Source: Thiogranum sp. (GTDB lineage Bacteria; Pseudomonadota; Gammaproteobacteria; DSM-19610). Taken from it: a DNA stretch of 64,000 bases. Below are positions 43,801 to 51,111 of the stretch, one piece after another. Both the position numbers and the translations under genes were made by a program. Position 1 is the first letter of the stretch; each line of letters opens with the position of its first letter. The notes under the pieces were generated by a model. The model was not told the DNA's origin. It worked only from the letters and a program-made list of their open reading frames with translations, and searched no databases. The stretch lies in NCBI GenBank assembly GCA_030148915.1, contig JASBSN010000043.1:18761-82760 (forward strand), written 5' to 3'.

Positions 43801-44718
43801 GTGAGAGAGCGGTCGTGCCGGCTCGTAAGGGTCTTGATGCTGGCGTTGGTTGTTGGCGGTCTGACGGCCGGAAAAACCTTTGCCCAAGCTCAGCAGAGGT
43901 GCAGTCTGGTGACCCAAAATAAGCCGGTACACCCGCCCGGCTTAGCGGTAACCGGTCGTGCGGTGCCGACGCAGCGCTATGAGATCGTGGCGCGGTTTCC
44001 ACATGCCCGCAATGCGTTCACTCAAGGGCTTGCATTTTATCAGGGCGCACTCTACGAGAGTACGGGCCTACGTGGCCACTCCAGTGTCCGCAGGCTCGAT
44101 GTGCAGTCCGGGCGGGTCCTCGCCTCACGGCGTTTAGACCAGGGTCTGTTCGGGGAAGGGCTGGCCGTATCGGGCCAATACCTTATTCAGCTGACCTGGC
44201 AGGCCGGTAAGGCATTTATTTACGCCGCCGCCGATCTGCGCCAGACAGGCGGCTTCGCGTTCGACGGCGAGGGGTGGGGCGGAACCGTTATCGCTGAACG
44301 GTTGGTGATCAGCGACGGGTCGGCACGATTGAGATTTATTGACATGCAAACGCATCGCCAAGTCGCCACCCTGCAAGTGACCGATAGCGGGCGTCCCGTA
44401 CAAGGACTGAACGAACTTGAAACAGTCGACGGATTGATTTTCGCCAATGTTTATCCGACTGACTGCATCGCACAGATCGAGCCGCGCACCGGCGAGGTTG
44501 TTGCTTGGATTGATCTCGACGGGTTGCTGCCGGCGGCACAGCGCGCTAACGGCGCGGCACTCGCCAACGGCATCGCTTATCACCCACAAAGCAAAGCGCT
44601 GTTTGTGACGGGGAAGCTCTGGCCCTACCTCTATCAACTTAGGCTGAGCCAAACCAATAGGCTTGCTGATAAGCCGTTCGCTTATTCCGCTACCACCGGT
44701 TGGCGGGCGCCAAGATGA
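43801..44718 (+). CDS. Exported glutaminyl-peptide cyclotransferase (plant/bacterial QC type)
   Basis: This 305-residue protein is a beta-propeller glutaminyl cyclase. The family phrases are present: NAFTQGLAFYQGALYESTGL, SVRRLDVQSGRVLA, NELETVDGLIFANVYPTDCIAQI (in part) and AYHPQSKALFVTGKLWP. These enzymes convert N-terminal Gln of exported proteins to pyroglutamate. The GTG at 43801 gives a short signal peptide (LVRVLMLALVVGGLTAG); a GTG at 43732 also opens the frame. The nearby multicopper oxidase is predicted to start with Gln after Tat cleavage, which gives the cyclase a natural local substrate. It precedes the copper efflux genes by 19 bases. Confidence 0.82.
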   Translation: MRERSCRLVRVLMLALVVGGLTAGKTFAQAQQRCSLVTQNKPVHPPGLAVTGRAVPTQRYEIVARFPHARNAFTQGLAFYQGALYESTGLRGHSSVRRLDVQSGRVLASRRLDQGLFGEGLAVSGQYLIQLTWQAGKAFIYAAADLRQTGGFAFDGEGWGGTVIAERLVISDGSARLRFIDMQTHRQVATLQVTDSGRPVQGLNELETVDGLIFANVYPTDCIAQIEPRTGEVVAWIDLDGLLPAAQRANGAALANGIAYHPQSKALFVTGKLWPYLYQLRLSQTNRLADKPFAYSATTGWRAPR

Positions 44719-44737
44719 CAAACGGAGAATAACTATA

Positions 44738-46153
44738 ATGTCGAAATCACTCGTTGTTACAGCCGCGATCGCGGCGTTTCTGGGTTACCTGGCCGCCCAA
44801 TGGCCGACGCAGGAGAGCGCCGGGCCCGCCCCGCACAACGGCGCCCAGATCCTGGAGCCGGTGGCGACGGGCCCCGCGCAATCGCATTACGTCTGCCCGA
44901 TGCACGCCGAAATCGTCAGCGGCGTGGCGGGTAGCTGCCCGATTTGCGGCATGCACCTGGTCGAGCGGCAGATCGATCAGAAGGCGGGCGCAGAAGAGGG
45001 TTTTCCGGTCGTCACCGTCGCGCCGTCGGTAATGCACAACCTCGGCGTGCGTACCGCCACCGCGGTCTACGGCGACTTGCAGCGCAGTATCGAGACGATC
45101 GGAAAAATCACCCGCGTCGACCCGATGGCGCGGCGCACGATCACGCCGCCCATCCGCGGCGAGCTGGTCGCCATCGCCGACAAGCACGACGGCGATTTCA
45201 TTACCCGTGGAGAGTTACTGTTCAGCGTCAAGTCCGACGAATTGTTCGAACATGAAAAAGCCTTCCAGGATGCCTTTCAAGCCGATGATCGGGCCACCGC
45301 CAACGCCATGATCCCCCGATTAAGTGAAATGGGCCTCACCCCGGACCAGATAGCGGGCCTGCAAAGTGGCGAGGCGCCGCGGCTGCCGGTCGCGGTGCAT
45401 GCCTTCGAGGACGGCTTTATTTATAGCCGCCGCGGGCGGGTCGGAGAACGGGTCCATACCGGCTTTACGGTGTTCAATGTCGGTGGCAACTATCGGGTCA
45501 TCGAGGTCACCGCCGAGATTTTCGAACGCCAGTGGGGCTGGGTGGAACAAGGTCAGAAGGCCCGTATGACGGTGCGCGGATTGCCGGGCACCGTATTCGA
45601 AGGCGAAGTGGTTCGGGTCGAGCCACCGGTCGGTTATACCACCCGCTCGCTGGAAGTTGCGTTGAAATTCAAAACCGATAACCCCGAATTGTCGCAGAGC
45701 ATGTTTGCCCACGTCAGTATTGAAGGGCAGCCGCGAAGCAACGTGTTGATTGTGCCGGCCGACAGCGTAATCCGCACCGGAGAGGGCGACCGTGTCGTGC
45801 TGATGCTCGCCGAGAACCGCTTTAAGTCGGTGCCGGTGGTGGCCGGCGAACAGGCCGGGGGCATGATCGAGATTCGCTCCGGGCTGCGTGCCAACGACCG
45901 GGTGGTGGCTTCCGGTCAGTTCCTGATTGATTCGGAAAGCAGTTTGCTAGCCGGCTTGCGCCGGCTCGGAACCCCGCAAAGCGCCGGCCAGGACCGCGCT
46001 GCGCTGCCTCGACACGCTGCAACCCCGCGCCCGCGCCGCCCGGCGGTCGACCACCAGCACAGGCACCTCGGATCCGAGGTCGGTCCTGTGACCGGCGCGC
46101 CCGATCTGGAAAGCTATCGCCCGGTAATTTATACGCCGACACCGCGTTTCTAG
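44738..46153 (+). CDS. cusB: Copper/silver efflux RND periplasmic adaptor (CusB-like) with heavy-metal-binding N-domain
   Basis: This 471-residue membrane-fusion protein has an N-terminal anchor and then the heavy-metal-binding motif YVCPMH...CPICGMH (51-73), with C53, C67, C70 and several Met. The rest has the usual adaptor layout: beta-barrel and lipoyl-like segments around RGELVAIADKHDGDFITRGE, a helical hairpin, and a membrane-proximal domain. The metal motif marks the Cu+/Ag+ group. It pairs with the CusA-type pump 9 bases downstream. I chose the ATG at 44738, which gives the signal anchor; the upstream frame overlaps the cyclase gene. Confidence 0.88.
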   Translation: MSKSLVVTAAIAAFLGYLAAQWPTQESAGPAPHNGAQILEPVATGPAQSHYVCPMHAEIVSGVAGSCPICGMHLVERQIDQKAGAEEGFPVVTVAPSVMHNLGVRTATAVYGDLQRSIETIGKITRVDPMARRTITPPIRGELVAIADKHDGDFITRGELLFSVKSDELFEHEKAFQDAFQADDRATANAMIPRLSEMGLTPDQIAGLQSGEAPRLPVAVHAFEDGFIYSRRGRVGERVHTGFTVFNVGGNYRVIEVTAEIFERQWGWVEQGQKARMTVRGLPGTVFEGEVVRVEPPVGYTTRSLEVALKFKTDNPELSQSMFAHVSIEGQPRSNVLIVPADSVIRTGEGDRVVLMLAENRFKSVPVVAGEQAGGMIEIRSGLRANDRVVASGQFLIDSESSLLAGLRRLGTPQSAGQDRAALPRHAATPRPRRPAVDHQHRHLGSEVGPVTGAPDLESYRPVIYTPTPRF

Positions 46154-46162
46154 ACGGTTCAT

Positions 46163-49100
46163 GTGGTGATCGCCGCGCTGATACGCTGGTCCGTACGCAA
46201 CCGCCTGCTGGTGCTGTTGGCCGCCACCCTGCTGAGCGCCTGGGGCGTGTATTCGGTGCGCACCATTTCCTTGGATGCGATCCCCGATCTGTCCGATGTA
46301 CAGGTGATTATCCGCACCGGTTATGCCGGTCAGGCGCCGCAGGTGGTCGAGGACCAGGTGACCTACCCTCTGTCGAGCGCCATGCTCTCGGTGCCCGGAG
46401 CGGTCGCGGTGCGCGGCTATTCCTTTTTCGGCGACTCGTATGTTTACGTGATTTTCTCCGACGACACGGATTTGTACTGGGCCCGTTCGCGGGTGCTGGA
46501 GTACCTCAGCCAGGTGTCCGATCAGTTGCCGCGCGGGGTGCAGCCGCGCCTGGGTCCGGACGCCACCGGCGTCGGCTGGATCTACCAGTACGCGTTGCTG
46601 GACCGCAGTGGCGGGCACGATCTGTCAGAGCTGCGTTCCCTGCAGGACTGGTTTCTAAAATATGAATTACAGACCGTACCCGGTGTTGCCGAGGTGGCCA
46701 CGGTTGGTGGCATGGTCAAACAATATCAAGTGGTAATAGACCCCGACAGACTGCGCGGCTATTACCTGACGCTGGCAAACGTCAAACGCGCGATTGAACA
46801 GTCCAACGGAGAAATCGGCGGCTCGGCGCTGGAGATGGCCGAGGCCGAGTACATGATACGGTTCAAGGGGTATATCAAGGATAGCGAGGATATCGGCATT
46901 ACCAGCGTACCCACCTTGCGCCGGCGTCTGTCGATCTCCTCGGTGTTACTGGACGATATCGTCACCAGCATACATCTCGGCCCCGCCATGCGCCGCGGCA
47001 TCGCCGACCTGGACGGCCTGGGTGAAGTGGTGGGCGGTATTATTGTCATGCGTTCCGGTGAAAACGCGCTGAGCACCATCGGCGCGGTCAAGGAGAAGCT
47101 TGATAGCTTACGCCGCAGTCTGCCCGAAGGCGTGGAGCTGGTGGAAACCTACGACCGGTCGGCGCTGATCGGGCGCGCCGTGGATAACCTCGGCAGGCGG
47201 CTGATCGAGGAGATTCTGGTGGTGGTTCTGGTGTGTGCGCTGTTTTTGCTGCATCTGCGGTCATCGTTGGTGATTCTGATCAGTCTGCCGGTGGGCATTC
47301 TCAGCGCGTTTATCGTTATGCGTGTACAAGGGATCAACGCGAACATTATGTCCCTCGGTGGCATCGCCATCGCCATCGGCGCCATGGTCGACGCGAGCAT
47401 TGTCATGATCGAGAATGTGCACAAGCATCTTGAGCGCGCCGAGGCGCAGGGGATCAGCCGCTTGCAGGCGATCCAGGAGGCCGCCGTCGAAGTGGGATCG
47501 CCGCTGTTCTTTTCGCTGCTGATCATCACACTGAGCTTTTTGCCCGTGTTTACCCTCGAAGCACAGGAAGCACGCCTGTTTGCTCCTCTGGCGTTCACCA
47601 AGACCTATGCCATGGCGGCGGCGGCCGGCCTGTCGGTCACGCTGGTGCCGGCGTTGCTCGCCTACCTCATCCGCGGCCGGGTGCGCGCGGAGGAATGCAA
47701 CCCGATCAATCGCAACTTGATTCGCGCCTACCGGCCGTTGATCGGGCTGGCGCTGCGCAGCCCCTGGATGACGATCGGCCTGGGCGGGCTACTGGTCGTC
47801 ACCATGATTTGGCCATTGCACCGTCTGGGCAGCGAATTCATGCCGGAAATGGACGAGGGCGATTTTCTCTATATGCCTAGCACCTTGCCGGGGATTTCGG
47901 TGGGCAAGGCGCGCGAACTGTTACAGCAGACCGATCGGCTGATTCGCACCGTGCCGGAAGTCGCCTCGGTTTTCGGCAAAGTTGGACGCGCTGAAACAGC
48001 CACCGACCCCGCGCCGCTGACCATGATCGAAAGCGTTATCCGCCTGAAGCCCAGAGATCAGTGGCGCGCCGGCATGAGTATGAAAAAAATCCGCGACGAA
48101 CTCGACGCACGTGTGAAGGTGCCCAGCCTGCACAACGCCTGGCTGATGCCGATTCGCACGCGCATCGACATGCAGTCGACCGGCATCAACACGCCGGTGG
48201 GCATTAAGATCGCCGGCCCGGATCTGGCGGGTATTCAAGCGCTGGGAGGGCGTGTCGAGGCCGTATTGCGCTCGCTGCCGGGGACACGTACCGTGCTCTC
48301 GGACCGCGCCGCCGGGGCGCGCTATATCGACGTCGATATCGATCGTCACGCCGCCGGTCACTACGGTTTGAGTATCGCCGAGATCGAAGACGCGGCAAAT
48401 ATCGCTATCGCCGGTCAGGATATTACTTATACGGTTGAGGGTCGCGAGCGTTATCCGGTGAACCTGCGCTATCCGCAGCAATGGCGCGATTCGATCACCA
48501 AGCTCAAAGAACTGCCGCTGGTGGTCACCGAAGACACACAGGTGCAGTTGCAGGATCTGGCGGAGCTGCGGATCACCGACGGACCGCCGCTGATCAAGAG
48601 CGAAAACGGCCGTATTAACGGCTGGGTGTATATCACCACCGACGGGGGCGATATCGGTTCGTATATCGCCGCCGCCCGCCAGGCGCTCGACGAACAGCTG
48701 AAACTGCCGCCCGGTTACACGCTGCACTGGGTCGGTCAGTATCAGTACCTGCAGCGCGCTGCCGAGCGGCTCAGCTACATTGTGCCGCTGACGCTGTTCA
48801 TTATTCTGATCCTGCTATACCTGAGTTTACGTACTTTGAGCGAAGCGCTGATGGTCATGCTGGCGGTGCCCCTGGCGTTGGTCGGTGGCGTATGGTTGCT
48901 GTGGACACTGGGGTTTCACCTGTCGGTGGCGGTGGGGTTTATCGCCCTGGCTGGCGTGGCGGCGGAATTCGGCGTGGTGATGCTGGTCTACCTGCGTGAG
49001 GCCGTCGATCGGCGTCGGCCGCGCACCGATGCCGAACTGCGCCAGGCGGTGATTGAGGGCGCGGTCCTCAGAGTCAGACCCAAAGCCATGACGGCGGCGG

Positions 49101-49297
49101 TGATAATCGCCGGTCTGATGCCCATTATGCTGGGCCAGGGAAGTGGCGCGGAAATCATGCGGCGTATTGCCGCGCCCATGGTCGGCGGCATGGTAACGGC
49201 ACCTCTGGTGTCCATGCTGGTACTGCCGGTTATGTATTTTCTCTGGTACCGGAAAAAAATGCCGGAGACACCGAAACGCGCGGAGGGCGTGGTATGA
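46163..49297 (+). CDS. cusA: Copper/silver RND efflux pump (CusA-type HME transporter)
   Basis: This 1044-residue inner-membrane pump has twelve membrane segments and two large periplasmic loops. TM4 reads IAIGAMVDASIVMIENVHKH around Asp410, the proton-relay motif that separates monovalent-metal CusA from divalent-metal CzcA. The periplasmic start (TISLDAIPDLSDVQVII) is also CusA-like. It starts with GTG and its end overlaps the DsbA-like gene by four bases. No CusC-type outer-membrane channel lies nearby, so the pump would have to use a channel coded elsewhere. Confidence 0.92.
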   Translation: MVIAALIRWSVRNRLLVLLAATLLSAWGVYSVRTISLDAIPDLSDVQVIIRTGYAGQAPQVVEDQVTYPLSSAMLSVPGAVAVRGYSFFGDSYVYVIFSDDTDLYWARSRVLEYLSQVSDQLPRGVQPRLGPDATGVGWIYQYALLDRSGGHDLSELRSLQDWFLKYELQTVPGVAEVATVGGMVKQYQVVIDPDRLRGYYLTLANVKRAIEQSNGEIGGSALEMAEAEYMIRFKGYIKDSEDIGITSVPTLRRRLSISSVLLDDIVTSIHLGPAMRRGIADLDGLGEVVGGIIVMRSGENALSTIGAVKEKLDSLRRSLPEGVELVETYDRSALIGRAVDNLGRRLIEEILVVVLVCALFLLHLRSSLVILISLPVGILSAFIVMRVQGINANIMSLGGIAIAIGAMVDASIVMIENVHKHLERAEAQGISRLQAIQEAAVEVGSPLFFSLLIITLSFLPVFTLEAQEARLFAPLAFTKTYAMAAAAGLSVTLVPALLAYLIRGRVRAEECNPINRNLIRAYRPLIGLALRSPWMTIGLGGLLVVTMIWPLHRLGSEFMPEMDEGDFLYMPSTLPGISVGKARELLQQTDRLIRTVPEVASVFGKVGRAETATDPAPLTMIESVIRLKPRDQWRAGMSMKKIRDELDARVKVPSLHNAWLMPIRTRIDMQSTGINTPVGIKIAGPDLAGIQALGGRVEAVLRSLPGTRTVLSDRAAGARYIDVDIDRHAAGHYGLSIAEIEDAANIAIAGQDITYTVEGRERYPVNLRYPQQWRDSITKLKELPLVVTEDTQVQLQDLAELRITDGPPLIKSENGRINGWVYITTDGGDIGSYIAAARQALDEQLKLPPGYTLHWVGQYQYLQRAAERLSYIVPLTLFIILILLYLSLRTLSEALMVMLAVPLALVGGVWLLWTLGFHLSVAVGFIALAGVAAEFGVVMLVYLREAVDRRRPRTDAELRQAVIEGAVLRVRPKAMTAAVIIAGLMPIMLGQGSGAEIMRRIAAPMVGGMVTAPLVSMLVLPVMYFLWYRKKMPETPKRAEGVV

Positions 49298-49965
49298 AAC
49301 CTTTTTACGGGTTGATGGGAATTGTATTGGCGGTTTGTGCTTACAGCTACCCGGTAGGGGCCGAGCCGCAGACCAGATTTAGCGAGGGGGGCGCGTATCA
49401 ACGTATCGATCCGCCCTCGCCGTTGACCGACCCCAAGGGCCGTGTCGAGGTAGTGGAAATGTTCTTTTACGCCTGCCCGCATTGCTACGAACTGGAACCG
49501 AAGCTGCTGCAATGGCTGAAAGACAAGCCGTATGTGGATTTTCACCGCATTCCGGCGATTGTCGGGCCCACCTGGGCCGATCAGGCGCGCGCGTTTTATA
49601 TCGTCCAGGCGCTGGGGAAGGGCGATCGGCTGCACCGGGCGCTGTTCGAGGCCATTCATCGCGATGGCAAACAAATTTACAACGAGTATGCTGTGGTCGA
49701 GTTTTTTGTCGGACAGGGCATAGACCGGAAAACCGTGCTCGATCTTTACCGCTCGCCGGAGATCGCCGCCAGCGTCAATGAAGCGCGGCTCAAAACCGTG
49801 CAGTACGGCCTGCGCGGTGTGCCGGCGGTGATTGTAAACGGCAAATTCAAAACGGCGCCGTACTTTGTGCGCGACCAGGAAGAGATGCTCGAGGTCCTGG
49901 ATGGCCTGGTGAAGAAGGAGCGCGTTCTGATGAGCAAGCTCGAACGTCCTGCGGGTGAGAAATAA
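49294..49965 (+). CDS. DsbA-like thiol:disulfide oxidoreductase
   Basis: This 223-residue exported thioredoxin-fold protein has the active site CPHC (61-64) in FFYACPHCYELEP and a cis-Pro in GVPAVIVNG (Pro177). Length and layout match DsbA, which oxidises Cys pairs in the periplasm. It starts inside the last codon of cusA (ATGA). The neighbouring secreted proteins are rich in Cys, so it may serve the cluster. The helical insert between the active site and cis-Pro is normal for DsbA. Confidence 0.9.
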   Translation: MKPFYGLMGIVLAVCAYSYPVGAEPQTRFSEGGAYQRIDPPSPLTDPKGRVEVVEMFFYACPHCYELEPKLLQWLKDKPYVDFHRIPAIVGPTWADQARAFYIVQALGKGDRLHRALFEAIHRDGKQIYNEYAVVEFFVGQGIDRKTVLDLYRSPEIAASVNEARLKTVQYGLRGVPAVIVNGKFKTAPYFVRDQEEMLEVLDGLVKKERVLMSKLERPAGEK

Positions 49966-50077
49966 ACACCGTTGCAGAGGGTGGCGTTCAGCGCCGCCAC
50001 AAACGGGCGGAATACGCTTATTCCGCCGCGAAAAGCCGCCGGCATAGGCGGCAAGGTTATCGACGGAGGGTTTGAAC

Positions 50078-50545
50078 ATGGTAATAAAGAAATATCCGCT
50101 GCACGGTGCCCCGGCGCTGACGCTTAGCGTGATCGGATGTCTGTTTTCGACACTGGTGCTGGCCGACTACGTACCGTTTCCGGGGAAAATAGAAGTCAGC
50201 GTGGTGAGTATCGATGCCCCGACTGAGCTTACCGTCAATTACGAGACCTGGCCCGGGTTCCGGCGCAACACGCTGATAAAACTGCCGGGGCTGGCGATCC
50301 CTCATGATACCCCGCGGGCCGATGAGTGCGAGCGCAAAAAAGCCGCCAGGCTGATGCCCTTTACACAACAGTTTATGGGTGCGGCGAAAAAAGTTTTCGT
50401 GCACGATATGCGCATGGAAACCAGCGCCTCGCAAGAGGCTTACTCGGATATTCTTACCGACCACGGCAGCCTCAGCCAGGCACTGATTAAGGAAGGATTG
50501 GCGCGGCCGGAAAGCGCCGCGCCCGACACTTCCTGGTGCCAGTAA
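50078..50545 (+). CDS. Exported nuclease-fold (SNase-like) protein, catalytic residues not conserved
   Basis: This 155-residue exported protein has a signal peptide and an OB-fold like staphylococcal nuclease (KIEVSVVSIDAPTELTV, LIKLPGLAIPHDTPRADECERKKA, SLSQALIKEGLARP). The usual catalytic Arg and Glu positions are not kept (IKLPGLAIPHD in place of VRLIGIDAPE, and no second Arg near the third strand), so nuclease activity is doubtful. I chose the ATG at 50078 with GGAGGG before it; a TTG at 50072 is an alternative. It stands between the DsbA-like gene and a cytochrome and is probably an envelope protein of the module. Confidence 0.7.
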   Translation: MVIKKYPLHGAPALTLSVIGCLFSTLVLADYVPFPGKIEVSVVSIDAPTELTVNYETWPGFRRNTLIKLPGLAIPHDTPRADECERKKAARLMPFTQQFMGAAKKVFVHDMRMETSASQEAYSDILTDHGSLSQALIKEGLARPESAAPDTSWCQ

Positions 50546-50546
50546 G

Positions 50547-50960
50547 GTGAGCGTTAAATACAGCACGCTGCACAGTGGCGCTAAAGCTCTTCTGCTGATC
50601 GGCGGCCTAACACTGTCAATGCCGCTGAGTGCGGCCTCAAACGCTGTCGCCGGTACCCAGGGCTACCGGGATGAGATCAACCGTCCCGCGGAGCCCTATA
50701 AGGGGCCGCCGCGCACTGGTGCCCAGGTTTACGCCTACCGGTGTGCAGCCTGTCATGCCAAAACCACCCAAGGCGCCCCGATGCCCGGCGACGATTTCGA
50801 GTGGCAACGGCGCGCCCGACAAGGCATGAAAGTCCTGATGCAACACACCATTGAAGGCTACAAGCAGTTGCTGATGCCGCCTCGCGGCGGCTGCGAGAAC
50901 TGCAGCGATGCGGAACTGAAGGCGGCCGTGATTTACATCCTCAAGCAAAGCGGCAATTGA
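50547..50960 (+). CDS. c5-type cytochrome
   Basis: This 137-residue exported protein starts with GTG one base after the stop of the SNase-like gene. It has the heme motif CAACH (66-70), the axial Met110 in LLMPPRGGC and an extra Cys pair (C116, C119) in GGCENCS, as found in cytochrome c5. It is a small periplasmic electron carrier and could link the oxidase or the di-heme protein to respiration. It is the last gene of the copper-related block. Confidence 0.9.
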   Translation: MSVKYSTLHSGAKALLLIGGLTLSMPLSAASNAVAGTQGYRDEINRPAEPYKGPPRTGAQVYAYRCAACHAKTTQGAPMPGDDFEWQRRARQGMKVLMQHTIEGYKQLLMPPRGGCENCSDAELKAAVIYILKQSGN

Positions 50961-51111
50961 GCCGGGGAGGGTTGCGCGAGGCGAGACAGACAGGGCATTA
51001 ACGCCGCAACGTTCCGATATTGCGTTGGCTCGGCGACGCCGGAGTGATGAGACCAAAACCGCTGGCATGCTTCGTGCAACGGTCATGCCTCATTGTGTTG
51101 CCGGGTAATGA

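Noticed and set aside
43585..44002. Two minus-strand frames near the cyclase start as genes
   Set aside because: Low-complexity Ser/Pro/Arg-rich text, no ribosome sites, and overlap with the cyclase coding region; more likely by-products of a repeated or structured segment.
50961..51111. c-di-GMP riboswitch before the first GGDEF-EAL gene
   Set aside because: No recognisable GEMM core or paired stems in this 150-base gap.
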